From: DATFFO01 sp963744905
GTDB lineage: Bacteria; Actinomycetota; Acidimicrobiia; Spongiisociales; ZC4RG35
Direction: 5' to 3'
Length of the DNA: 64,000 nt
Assembly (NCBI GenBank): GCA_963744905.1
Contig: CAVUUV010000002.1
Span: 248,001-312,000, forward strand
Below, piece by piece: positions 53,718-62,100 of the stretch (position 1 is the first letter of the stretch; every line of letters begins with the position of its first letter). Made by a program: the position numbers and the translations under genes. The notes beneath the pieces were generated by a model that saw only the letters and a list, made by a program, of their open reading frames with translations, was not told the origin of the DNA and ran no database searches.

Positions 53718-55333
53718 GGCTCTTGAGCCCTCCGCGAGGGCCGTACTGGTACCTGATCCAGACGGTCATCAGCTTCGCTCTCGATCGGAGGACGCTCCGG
53801 CCGCGACTCTCGATTTCGACTACATCCCACGGGCCTTGATGGTCCTACGCAACCAACCTGGGATGGCGGCGAGTCCGGATGCTGGTGACGGTGTGATTAT
53901 GACGGGCAGGTCCTCGTCCTGCGAGGAGGATCCGGAGCTTGTAGTTGGCGAAGTTCCGGAAGCCACGGCCGGATCTCTTGACGGTTTTGATGGTCAGGTT
54001 GGCCGCTTCGGTCTTGCCGTTGGAGGCGCCGGTGTGATGGTGAGCCAGGATCTCAGTTCGCCACCGGGTCAGGGTCTTGGCGAGGCGACGCAGTTCGGGT
54101 CCGGACTCGTCGTCGAGACACCATTCGGTCGCCCGGTCGAGGGCCGCTTCAGCGGCGGCGGGGTCGTCGGTGAGATACACATCACGGACATACTCCTTGG
54201 CTACCCAGGCGTCTTGGACCAGCCCGTCAGCGTCGCCCTCTCGGAGAGCCCGATGGATCCGCTCCCATCCCCGCTCGTCGACCCGTTCGGCCGCCATCAA
54301 CAGCAGCTTACGCACCCCAAAGAGGGGATCTCTCTTGCGGCCCCGATGACCCAGCGTCTCGTTTTGGACTCGCTGACGGCACTTGGTGAGCGCCTGGTTG
54401 GCGAGACGAACAATGTGGAATCCGTCCACCACCAAGGTCACATCCCAGAGTGCAGAGACCTGGCCGGTGACAGGGTCGACACCACAGATGGCGGCCCGGT
54501 AGCCCTCATGAGGATCGACCGACACCACCTTCACCGCCTCCAGATGCTCGGCGGACTGTTTTCGCATCCATTCCCGCAGATCCTTGGCGTCGCGACCCTC
54601 GAACACATCGGCGATCCGACCCGAACGGGTATCTACCACCGACGTCACGAACCGTCGCCGCCGACCCCGCGAAGCCGGCGACATCACCGTCTCATCGAAC
54701 CCGACCTGGGTGGGGAACTCCCAGGACTCAGCATCATCGCCTAGCCGCCCCCCGCCCACACGCCTCACCGCTTCCATCACCGTTCCCCATGCCACCCCCA
54801 ACCGCCGCCGACACGACTCAACCGTCCCCTCCACCGCCTCCACCCGGTCGGTCACCCACTCCTCGGCCCGGGCCGTCAACACCCGCCGAGGGGCGGCAAT
54901 GTCGGGCCGCTGCTCGGTCCACGTCCTCACCAAACAGGAAGGATCGACACACTCCCAGATCCGCTTCCACCACTCCACCCGCACCGACCGGGCACCCATC
55001 GGGACATCCCGCACCGTCACCCACCGGCGGTCCTTGGGCCGAGCCACCAACCCGCACCCTCCACAAGTCACCAGCCCCCGAACCGTCTCAATCTCCACCA
55101 CCACCTCCCCGTCGTCCGTCTCCACCATCCGCCGGACGGTCACATCCCGCCAACCCAACAACACTGAACTACCGTCACCCATCAGGGGGACCTCCTGTCG
55201 GTACCCGGACCTTGCAGTCACGAGCATCACAGAGGTCCCCCTCTCACCGAAAGACCATCACCTCATCCCAGCTTCGATGAGTAGGGCCCCTTTGATCCAC
55301 CTCCTGGTGGCCGAGCAGTAGGAGCAAGAAGCC
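53718..55333 (-). mobile_element. ISL3-family insertion sequence (approximate limits)
   Basis: The element contains one intact ISL3 transposase. The left end is proposed at GGCTCTTGAGCCCTCCG (53718), which begins like ISL3 inverted repeats. The right end is proposed at the complement of GGCTTCTTGCTCC (55333); the two ends match only imperfectly. No 8-base target duplication is seen, so the limits are uncertain. Confidence 0.6.
53845..55182 (-). CDS. ISL3-family transposase
   Basis: From the ATG at 55182 the protein is 445 residues. It has an N-terminal zinc-binding part (TCGGCGLVARPKDRR, WECVDPSC), an HTH, and the DDE domain: VGFDETVMS, VVDGFHIVRLANQALTKCR and ASNGKTEAANLTIKTVKRSGRGFRNFANYKLRILL, the ISL3 signature end. 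All acidic positions seem intact, so it may be active. A TTG or ATG further upstream (55230) is possible. It lies antisense to the tad cassettes. Confidence 0.93.
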   Translation of the reverse strand: MGDGSSVLLGWRDVTVRRMVETDDGEVVVEIETVRGLVTCGGCGLVARPKDRRWVTVRDVPMGARSVRVEWWKRIWECVDPSCLVRTWTEQRPDIAAPRRVLTARAEEWVTDRVEAVEGTVESCRRRLGVAWGTVMEAVRRVGGGRLGDDAESWEFPTQVGFDETVMSPASRGRRRRFVTSVVDTRSGRIADVFEGRDAKDLREWMRKQSAEHLEAVKVVSVDPHEGYRAAICGVDPVTGQVSALWDVTLVVDGFHIVRLANQALTKCRQRVQNETLGHRGRKRDPLFGVRKLLLMAAERVDERGWERIHRALREGDADGLVQDAWVAKEYVRDVYLTDDPAAAEAALDRATEWCLDDESGPELRRLAKTLTRWRTEILAHHHTGASNGKTEAANLTIKTVKRSGRGFRNFANYKLRILLAGRGPARHNHTVTSIRTRRHPRLVA

Positions 55334-55421
55334 ACTCAAGTTCCTCCGGCTTCCTGTCGATATGGACCTCCAAGCGGTCCGCTACCACTAGGCCTGCGTC
55401 GAGCCAGAAAGCACAGGGGTC

Positions 55422-55943
55422 ATGAGGATGGAATCTCGCCGAAACAGACGAGAGCGGGGGGCAACAATGATCGAGTTCGCCATAGTGGCGCCTCTCCTGT
55501 TCCTCCTGCTCTTCGGGGTCATCGAGTTCAGTCGCCTCATCGGGGCCTACACGTCGGTGTGGACTGCAGCCAGGGAAGGAGCCCGCTACGCCACCACTTC
55601 GGGCGACGACCCCTACAACCCCAACATTCTCCGCTATCGGAGCTGTGACGGAATACTGGCGGCCGCCCAGTCGAAGGCGGTCCTGAGCAAGGTGACGACC
55701 GCCAACATCGACATCTCATGGGTGGCCCCCGACGGGACCGTTCTCGCCGATTGCGATTCCTCAACGGCGCCGCCCGACCCGGCCACGGATCACAACCTCC
55801 TCCTTCCCGACGGAACCAAGATCGAGGTGACCGTTACGGACACCTTCCAGGGGGTATCGCCCATCGTGGGCGGGCTGCTGGACGGCCTCGATCTCAGCTC
55901 CACTCAACGACGGTCGATCTACCTGGGGGTTCTCGGTGGCTGA
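55422..55943 (+). CDS. TadE-family minor pilin-like protein (cassette C, first)
   Basis: The 173-residue protein from the ATG at 55422 has RERGATMIEFAIVAPLLFLLLFGVIEFSRLIGAYTSVWTAAREGARYATTSGDD. A C-C pair (RSCDGIL, ADCDSS) and a VSPIVGGLLDGLDLSSTQRRS end match the cassette B gene at 51155. It overlaps the next gene by 8 bases. Confidence 0.85.
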   Translation: MRMESRRNRRERGATMIEFAIVAPLLFLLLFGVIEFSRLIGAYTSVWTAAREGARYATTSGDDPYNPNILRYRSCDGILAAAQSKAVLSKVTTANIDISWVAPDGTVLADCDSSTAPPDPATDHNLLLPDGTKIEVTVTDTFQGVSPIVGGLLDGLDLSSTQRRSIYLGVLGG

Positions 55944-56355
55944 CACCATGAAAGAGAGAGGCGCCGCCGTGGTCGAGATGGCCTTCCTTACCATCTTCCT
56001 CATCGTCCTGGTCACCGGAATCATCGACATCGGACGGGCTATCTACACCGACATATCCGTACAGGAGGCCGCCCAGGAAGGAGCCCACTACGCCAGCTTC
56101 GAGGAGGCCGCCACCGTTGCAGAGATCGTCGACCGGACCGTGAACAGCACCGGCTCGATCACAGTCGATCCCGTCGACGTCAATATCACCTGTACGGCTG
56201 TGACCCGAGGCAAGCGCAATGCCACCCGGGTCGAGGTGTCGGTCGATTACACCCTCGGCCTGATCACCCCTGTCATCTCCGACTGGTTCGGAGGGACGCT
56301 GACGCTCCACAAGACCGCGGAAGTCGAACGCTTCTACGAGAGTTGCCCGGCATGA
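55936..56355 (+). CDS. TadE-family minor pilin-like protein (cassette C, second)
   Basis: The 139-residue protein has KERGAAVVEMAFLTIFLIVLVTGIIDIGRAIYTDISVQEAAQEGAHYASFEE, then a soluble domain with NITCTAV and YESCPA cysteines. It is the partner of the cassette B gene at 51735, showing that the two cassettes arose by duplication. The start at 55936 is a GTG inside the end of the previous gene; an ATG at 55948 is also in frame. Confidence 0.85.
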   Translation: MADTMKERGAAVVEMAFLTIFLIVLVTGIIDIGRAIYTDISVQEAAQEGAHYASFEEAATVAEIVDRTVNSTGSITVDPVDVNITCTAVTRGKRNATRVEVSVDYTLGLITPVISDWFGGTLTLHKTAEVERFYESCPA

Positions 56356-56395
56356 ACCGAAACCCTGCCCAACCAAGCACGAGGACCAGTCGCCG

Positions 56396-57610
56396 ATGAG
56401 CACCGTACGCCACATACTGTCGATGAGATCACCTCGAGGGGAAAGGGGCGCCGCCGCCATCATGGTCGCCATCTCCCTTCTGATGCTGCTGGGTGTCACG
56501 GCTCTGGCCATCGACGGCAGCTCGGCCTACAACGATCGTCGAGGCAGCCAGAACGCAGCCGACAACGCTGCCCTGGCCGCCGCCTGGCAGCAATGCAATC
56601 CCGACACCATTGGCTCCACGCCCGAGAACGCGGCCCGGGCAACGGCCGCCGACAACGGTTACGACGACAAGAACCCAGACGTGACCGTCACTCCCACCCA
56701 GGTGAGTGCCGGCGTCTGGGAGGTGAAGATAACCAAGCTGCAGGACGGCATCTTCGGGCAGGCCACGCCGTATGCCCCCGACGCCCTCACCGTCGTCTCC
56801 CAGGCGGTGGCCGAATGCGTGGTCCAGGAGTACCTGGGCAACTACGCCCTCTTCGCGGCGGCCTATGGGTGCTCCGGAGACGAGATATCCGTCACGAGCT
56901 CCAATATCGACGTCACTGGCGGCGTCTTCTCCAACGAGCAGATCACGATCAGTGGCGGCGGCCCCGGCGTCACGGGTGACATCATCAACCGCGACCCCTC
57001 GGGTGGCAGCGACGGAACCTACGACAAGGGACCACCCCAGAAATATCCGGTCGACCTCGATATCACCGACTTCCGCCCCGGCGGCACGGAAAGCAGCGAC
57101 CCCAACTACCACGCCGCTTCCGGAAACATCGACAGCAACTGGCTGGTCAATAACGGCTACACGACGATGGTTTCCGGCACACCCAACCTGACGGTATCGG
57201 GAATCTACTACTCACCGGGTTCCATCACCCTGATCAAGGGCCTCACCACCAATCCGGGCGTGAAGGCGACCTTCGTGGCAGAGAAGGACATCCAGATGCA
57301 ACAGAAGGTGACCCTCACCGGCTATGCCAACGTGGTCAGCGGCGCCTACTCTCCGTTGGCCCTCTTCGCCAACGACCCGGGATCACCGTCGTGCAACCGG
57401 ACGGCCATAAAGTTCGCCACCAGCGAGACCAAGGCCATAACCGGGCTCATCTTCGCTCCCAACGGGGCGGTGGATATGTCAGGGTCTACCATCGAGGTCA
57501 ACGGCTCGATTCTCGCCTACCGCATCAACGCCTCGACCTCGTCTCTCACCGTGACCTGGCAGGACGCCCCCGGCGCTCCCGACGACTTCGTGGTCAATCT
57601 CCTCGAGTAG
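56396..57610 (+). CDS. TadG-like protein with C-terminal polymer-type domain (cassette C)
   Basis: The 404-residue protein has GERGAAAIMVAISLLMLLGVTALAIDGSSAYNDRRGSQNAADNAALAAAWQQCNPD as its Tad-like anchor. A beta-rich C-terminal part follows: DEISVTSSNIDVTGGVFSNEQITISGGG ... ITGLIFAPNGAVDMSGSTIEVNGSILAYRINAS. It matches the cassette B gene at 52195 along its length. The start is the ATG at 56396. It probably anchors in the membrane and displays a beta-solenoid outside. Confidence 0.82.
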   Translation: MSTVRHILSMRSPRGERGAAAIMVAISLLMLLGVTALAIDGSSAYNDRRGSQNAADNAALAAAWQQCNPDTIGSTPENAARATAADNGYDDKNPDVTVTPTQVSAGVWEVKITKLQDGIFGQATPYAPDALTVVSQAVAECVVQEYLGNYALFAAAYGCSGDEISVTSSNIDVTGGVFSNEQITISGGGPGVTGDIINRDPSGGSDGTYDKGPPQKYPVDLDITDFRPGGTESSDPNYHAASGNIDSNWLVNNGYTTMVSGTPNLTVSGIYYSPGSITLIKGLTTNPGVKATFVAEKDIQMQQKVTLTGYANVVSGAYSPLALFANDPGSPSCNRTAIKFATSETKAITGLIFAPNGAVDMSGSTIEVNGSILAYRINASTSSLTVTWQDAPGAPDDFVVNLLE

Positions 57611-57927
57611 GCTCCACCCCGGCGGAGTCGCCGTGTTCTGGCCGCAGCCTCCAACGCCTCCAGATGCATGCCGCGGACCAGAACCCCGCTGACGGCCTCA
57701 CGAGGTTCGCACGTTGGTGGGATACGGCTCCCGCTGGGTGATCAGCCTCCTCCGGTGCAGCCCAACTGTCAGCGCCTTGAAGGGAGATCGCAAAACGAAA
57801 GCGCTCGTCCATGGGCCAAGGGGCGCATTCGTACCCTTCGCCGATGTGACGGACTCATCCATTGGCAGTCGAAACCCTGTCCCGCGTAGGCTGCGGCGGC
57901 AGGGTCGGATCCGCGTGAGGTCACCTA
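57611..57927. other. Intergenic region between cassettes C and D
   Basis: About 320 bases. Short frames are present on both strands (for example 57714-57953) but without ribosome sites or recognisable proteins. The cassette D promoter candidate follows. Confidence 0.45.
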
Positions 57928-57956
57928 TTGCGCGAGCAGGGGTGGGCGTTTAGCCT
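57928..57956 (+). promoter_or_regulatory. Candidate promoter TTGCGC-17-TAGCCT before cassette D
   Basis: TTGCGC at 57928-57933 and TAGCCT at 57951-57956 are separated by 17 bases, 54 bases before the tadE ATG at 58010. The GGCG(T/A)TTAGCCTG context is shared with the site at 48455. Confidence 0.45.
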
Positions 57957-58009
57957 GACCGCAGAGAGTGACCAGGGCGGTCACAGTCTGAAGGCAACCG
58001 AGGGGTCAA

Positions 58010-58561
58010 ATGGGAGGCTTCGAGTCGAAGAACCAAAGGCGCGTCCCGGCGCGGCGTCGGGAGCGAGGCGCATCGCTGGTGGAGATGGCCCTCGTCCTGC
58101 CACTCTTGGTGATGCTGCTCTTGGGGATCGTCAGTTCGGGCATCGCCTACAACCACCAGCTCAGCCTGACCCACTCGGCTCGGGAAGCGGGCCGCTATGG
58201 CGCCACCCTGCCGGTCGACAACTTCGCATCCATGAGTGGGTGGCTTTCCGCCGTCGAAACCAGGGCCATAGACAGCGCCACCGGCTCCCTCAACGCCGGG
58301 ACCCCGGGCCTGTACATATGCGTCGCCTACGTGTTCCCCAACGGAACCGCCGCCGACGACTCGACCGCCAGACGTATCAACAGCGCCGGGACCGTGACCA
58401 CCGATTCCGGAACGTGCTTCTCTGACGGACGGCCCAACGACGAGCGCCGGGTCCAGGTCGAGGTCCGTCGAGACGTGGACTTCAACGCCCTTCTGTTCCA
58501 GACCACCATCACCCTCCACTCCCAGGCCGCCAACAAGTTCGAGGCGGCGTTGGGGGCATGA
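58010..58561 (+). CDS. TadE-family minor pilin-like protein (cassette D)
   Basis: The 183-residue protein from the ATG at 58010 has a 20-residue basic leader and then RERGASLVEMALVLPLLVMLLLGIVSSGIAYNHQLSLTHSAREAGRYGATLPVDN. The soluble domain has cysteines in YICVAYVF and GTCFSDG. It differs from the cassette B and C pairs. Its stop overlaps the next start (ATGATG). Confidence 0.85.
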   Translation: MGGFESKNQRRVPARRRERGASLVEMALVLPLLVMLLLGIVSSGIAYNHQLSLTHSAREAGRYGATLPVDNFASMSGWLSAVETRAIDSATGSLNAGTPGLYICVAYVFPNGTAADDSTARRINSAGTVTTDSGTCFSDGRPNDERRVQVEVRRDVDFNALLFQTTITLHSQAANKFEAALGA

Positions 58562-60294
58562 TGAGCCGCTGGAATCCTCGCGAGGAGAAGGGAGCCACCC
58601 TGATCATCGTGACGGCCGCCCTGCTGATGCTGTTTGGAGCCGCGGCCTTGGCCGTCGACATGTCCGGTCTCCGCTCCGACATACGCTCCGACCGGCTGGC
58701 AGCCGATGCGGCCGCAACGGCCGGCGCCGCCTTCATCAACCCATTCGCCGGCAGCCAGGCCGACCAGGCCTGTGAGGCGGCATGGAACTACCTGCAGCTC
58801 AACTTGAGCGACGCCAATACATCTGTGTCGCCGCCGAACTGCACCGTCTTCGCCGGGTCCTGCATCCCCTCTATCGTCCGCCAGGCAACGGCATCCGCCG
58901 GACCATACAACTTCACGATCACCCATCCCGTCCCCGACAACGACCCCCTGATGGCCGGACAGGCCATCAACCTGGAAATCGACGGCGCGCCTTGTCAGCG
59001 GCTGGGAGTGGAGGTCAAACGCGTCCGCGATTACTACTTCGCGCCCGTGATGGGTTTCGACTCCGGCTCTACCACCATCCACAGCGTGGCCCGGATCGCG
59101 GCCGACATCGGGGAGGGAGAGGTCGTGCCCCTGCTGGTGCTGGAGCCCACCTCGTGCAATGCCCTCTACGCCAGTGGTCAGGGCGGAGTCACCGTCGACT
59201 ACTACCAGGACTCGCCGGGTTTCATCGTCGTCGACTCCGATGCCAACGGCGGAAATGCTCCAAACAACTGCACCGCCAACCGGTACGCCATAGACGCCCA
59301 GGGCAACAACAACGGCTGGATCCGGGCACTGCCCGTGCCGGCACCCCAGAACATCCCCTCCGCCATCCTGTCCTACGCCCTCTCGGGTAAACCCGGCACC
59401 AACGCTGCCTATGCCTACGACCCCAATGACCTGGTCACACCGGCAGCCGGCGTCGATCCATCGGATCCGGCTTACACCGCATTCCGTCTCTACCCCACCC
59501 CGCAGCCGATCTCACGTCGGATCACCCGGGCACCGATCGACTGGCGCTACAACTGCAAGTCGAGCTATCCGGATTACCTGGGGTGGGTCCCGGTCGACGG
59601 ATGCCCGGATGCTGCTGCTCCTCACATCGACCAGTTGATATCCCGCTATGGGGGAAACGCCTCGCCCATGGGGATTTCACAACGCTGGTTTGGCACCTCC
59701 GGCTTCTCGTGCTCCCCTGCCACCGACATGACCGTGTCTGGTAACTGGTACGTCGATTGCCCGGGTGGATTCATCGTGAATGGCGTGAACATCACCTTCC
59801 AGGACGGCGATGTGGTCTTCGACGGCAACGTCGATCTTCGATCATCGGGAACGCTGACCATCAACCCGAGCCCCACTGCCGACCACGTCGTCTACGTCCG
59901 CAATGACGGAAATCTCCTCAAAGGCGCCCAATCCTCGATCGACATGGAGAGGGTGTTCGTCTATCTGGCGGGTGGAAACTTGGATCTCACCGGTGGCGAC
60001 GGAGGCCTTACATGGATCGCTCCGATCAGCGGCGACTTCGAGGACCTGGCCCTCTGGGCCGAGGCCGATCTCCAGTTCCAGATCGGTGGCCAGGCGGGAA
60101 ACACCCTCACCGGCACCTTCTTCACCCCGCTCAGCAACCCCTTCACTCTGACCGGACAGGGTGGACAATTCCAGACCGATGCCCAATTCCTCACCCGCCG
60201 TCTCGAAGTGAAGGGACAGGGCGAGGTGAAGATGCAGCCCGACCCCACCCGCCAAACCCTCATTCCCATTCGCGCCGTCAAGCTCATCCGCTGA
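58558..60294 (+). CDS. TadG-like protein, large form (cassette D)
   Basis: The 578-residue protein has an anchor EEKGATLIIVTAALLMLFGAAALAVDMSGLRSDIRSDRLAADAAATAGA. An extended extracytoplasmic region with several cysteines (CEAAWNY, PPNCTVFAGSC, CKSSYPDYLG, CSPATDM) follows. The C-terminal beta-rich part is NITFQDGDVVFDGNVDLRSSGTLTIN ... VFVYLAGGNLDLTGGDGGLTW ... LTGTFFTPLSNPFTL. It is the longest of the four TadG-like proteins. The ATG at 58558 overlaps tadE. Confidence 0.82.
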   Translation: MMSRWNPREEKGATLIIVTAALLMLFGAAALAVDMSGLRSDIRSDRLAADAAATAGAAFINPFAGSQADQACEAAWNYLQLNLSDANTSVSPPNCTVFAGSCIPSIVRQATASAGPYNFTITHPVPDNDPLMAGQAINLEIDGAPCQRLGVEVKRVRDYYFAPVMGFDSGSTTIHSVARIAADIGEGEVVPLLVLEPTSCNALYASGQGGVTVDYYQDSPGFIVVDSDANGGNAPNNCTANRYAIDAQGNNNGWIRALPVPAPQNIPSAILSYALSGKPGTNAAYAYDPNDLVTPAAGVDPSDPAYTAFRLYPTPQPISRRITRAPIDWRYNCKSSYPDYLGWVPVDGCPDAAAPHIDQLISRYGGNASPMGISQRWFGTSGFSCSPATDMTVSGNWYVDCPGGFIVNGVNITFQDGDVVFDGNVDLRSSGTLTINPSPTADHVVYVRNDGNLLKGAQSSIDMERVFVYLAGGNLDLTGGDGGLTWIAPISGDFEDLALWAEADLQFQIGGQAGNTLTGTFFTPLSNPFTLTGQGGQFQTDAQFLTRRLEVKGQGEVKMQPDPTRQTLIPIRAVKLIR

Positions 60295-60330
60295 GTCTGA
60301 GCGAGATTCTGCCCCGGGTAACGTGGCCTG

Positions 60331-61203
60331 ATGCGCGCCACACCGCCCGTAATGCCCGCACTGATCACCCCCTTCGACCAGGCGGATGACCTCGACCCGA
60401 AGGCTCACGCCCACAACGTCGGCTTCCTGACCGGCATAGGCTGTGAGGGATTCGTCCTCGGCGGCTCCAACGGAGAGGGCCCCTACCTGGAGCCGGGCGA
60501 GAGACGCCAACTGCTGGAAGCCGCCCGACATGCGGCCCCCAAAGCTCACCTGATGGTGGGCATCATGGCCGAATCGACCCGCCAGGGAATCTCCCAGGTG
60601 GATGAGTGTGAGGCCGCCGACTCGATTCTGGTGATGACCCCCACCACCCTCGTTCGCCGCCAGCCCACCGCCGTCGCCTCCTACTTCCGGGCCATGGCCG
60701 ACCACTCCGGGGCGCCGGTCTTCCTCTACTCCGTTCCTCCCACCACCGCCTACAGCCTGGGACTCGACCTCGTCACCGAACTGGCCGAGCATCCCAACAT
60801 CGTCGGGATGAAGGACTCCTCGGGTGACGTGGTGCGGCTCCAGGCCATAGTCGACGCCACTCCGGACGACTTCCTCGTCTACTCCGGCTCTTCCCCCGCC
60901 GCCACGGCGGCAATAGCCGTGGGAGCGGACGGTGTCATCACCGGCTCGGCCAACTACGCCTTCGGGCTGGTGGCCGCAGTGGTCCAGGCCGCCCGGACCG
61001 ACCTGGCCCGGGCTCGCCGTCTCCAGGCCCACCTCACTGCTCTTTCGGAGGCGGTGGAGCGCCTCGGTATTCCCGGTGTGAAGGCCGCCGCCCGGGCCGC
61101 CGGACTCGACCCGGGGCGTCCCCGCCTTCCCCTGGAGCCGCTTGCTCCCCCGTTGGCCGAGGAGGTGGCGCTCCTGGTGGGGGAACGAACCGGCGTCATC
61201 TGA
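60331..61203 (+). CDS. DapA/NanA-family class I aldolase or synthase
   Basis: The 290-residue (beta/alpha)8 enzyme has GGSNGEGPYLEPGER (the GTTGE-type carboxylate loop), VFLYSVPPTT with the catalytic tyrosine Y133, and NIVGMKDSSGD with Schiff-base lysine K161. The S-N-G-E loop and missing tyrosine pair are more like 4-hydroxy-2-oxoglutarate aldolase or sugar-acid aldolases than true dihydrodipicolinate synthase. It forms pyruvate-based aldol products in the cytoplasm. The start is the ATG at 60331. No pathway partner is adjacent. Confidence 0.85.
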   Translation: MRATPPVMPALITPFDQADDLDPKAHAHNVGFLTGIGCEGFVLGGSNGEGPYLEPGERRQLLEAARHAAPKAHLMVGIMAESTRQGISQVDECEAADSILVMTPTTLVRRQPTAVASYFRAMADHSGAPVFLYSVPPTTAYSLGLDLVTELAEHPNIVGMKDSSGDVVRLQAIVDATPDDFLVYSGSSPAATAAIAVGADGVITGSANYAFGLVAAVVQAARTDLARARRLQAHLTALSEAVERLGIPGVKAAARAAGLDPGRPRLPLEPLAPPLAEEVALLVGERTGVI

Positions 61204-61291
61204 GAGCGCCGCCAGAGTTTGAGTACGCGCTCAAAGTCCTGAGGAGCACTGTTACCATCATCCACAGCAGCTTCAGCCAGAAAGGAAGACC

Positions 61292-61678
61292 ATGGCCGTT
61301 CAGTTCCTCACCGGCGAATGGGCCCAGGCCGTTACCGACGCCCTCAACAACCACCCCGGATTCAAGAGCTCCATGGGCTCGGCCGAGCTGACCATCCAGT
61401 TCAAGACGACCGACACTCCCGACGGCGAGGTCGACTACTACATGAACACCTCCGGAGGCGAGGCGCAGCTGGCCATGGGACAGGCCGCAGATCCCGACGT
61501 CACCATCGCCCAGACCTACGACACCGCCACCGCCATCTCCAAGGGCGAGCTCAACACCCAGACCGCTTTCATGACCGGCAAGATCAAGGTGTCGGGCAAC
61601 CTGGCCAAGCTGATGATGCACCAGCGAGCCATCGGAGAGTGGGGATCGGCCGTCAAGGACCTCGACGTCGACTACTGA
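61292..61678 (+). CDS. SCP2 sterol-carrier-domain protein
   Basis: A 128-residue single-domain protein: QAVTDALNNHPGFKSSMGSAELTIQFK, then QLAMGQAADPDVTIAQTYDTATAISKGELNTQTAFMTGKIKVSGNLAKLM, the SCP2 ligand-binding fold with the conserved 'F..G.(I/L)K..G' end. It probably binds lipids or acyl-CoA. AAAGGAAG is six bases before the ATG. Its last 7 bases overlap the convergent cytochrome gene. Confidence 0.88.
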   Translation: MAVQFLTGEWAQAVTDALNNHPGFKSSMGSAELTIQFKTTDTPDGEVDYYMNTSGGEAQLAMGQAADPDVTIAQTYDTATAISKGELNTQTAFMTGKIKVSGNLAKLMMHQRAIGEWGSAVKDLDVDY

Positions 61679-62100
61679 GCAATCGCCAGCCCGCAATCGT
61701 CCAGCGTCGCTTCCATCTCCCCGCCACCGAACTTGAACCGTTCGAAGGAGACCACCTGTTGGATCTCGGAGTCGCTGAGGGACTCCCCGAACTCGGGCAT
61801 CACCGCCGTTATCTCCTTGCCCCCGGCTCCATAGGTAGGACCGTTCTCTTCGGTCCATTTGACCGAGCCCAGGGTCACCCAGTGGATCTGATCGTCACAG
61901 GCGGGGAAAGTGGTCAGCACGCCGGCCAGGGCCGGGCCCGCCCCACCCTGGCCGTTTCCGCCATGACAGGTGGCGCAGCGATCGGAGAAGATCTGCTTGC
62001 CGGCGTCGAGGTTGGGATCGCCCAGCGACGCAGGGGGGCCGACGCAGGCGGTCAGGAAAACCACCAGGAGCAGCGCCGACCCGATTCGCCTGCTGCTCAC
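61672..62100 (-). CDS. Cytochrome c lipoprotein
   Basis: From the GTG at 62100: SSRRIGSALLLVVFLTACVGPPAS is a lipoprotein signal (cysteine at 19). The heme motif CATCH lies near 42-46 in FSDRCATCHGGNGQGGAGPALAG, and VMPEFGESLSDSEIQQVV gives the methionine ligand. The 142-residue protein should sit on the outer face of the membrane and pass electrons. It overlaps the upstream membrane gene as GTGA and is likely its partner. Confidence 0.85.
   Translation of the reverse strand: MSSRRIGSALLLVVFLTACVGPPASLGDPNLDAGKQIFSDRCATCHGGNGQGGAGPALAGVLTTFPACDDQIHWVTLGSVKWTEENGPTYGAGGKEITAVMPEFGESLSDSEIQQVVSFERFKFGGGEMEATLDDCGLAIAQ

Noticed and set aside
53357..53830. Minus-strand frame of 157 codons next to the IS
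   Set aside because: No recognisable protein, overlaps the end of tadG on the other strand, and no ribosome site.
53680..54744. Plus-strand frame of 354 codons
   Set aside because: It is the antisense shadow of the ISL3 transposase, whose motifs are clear on the minus strand.
57714..57953. Plus-strand frame of 79 codons between cassettes C and D
   Set aside because: No ribosome site or similarity, and it runs into the candidate promoter.
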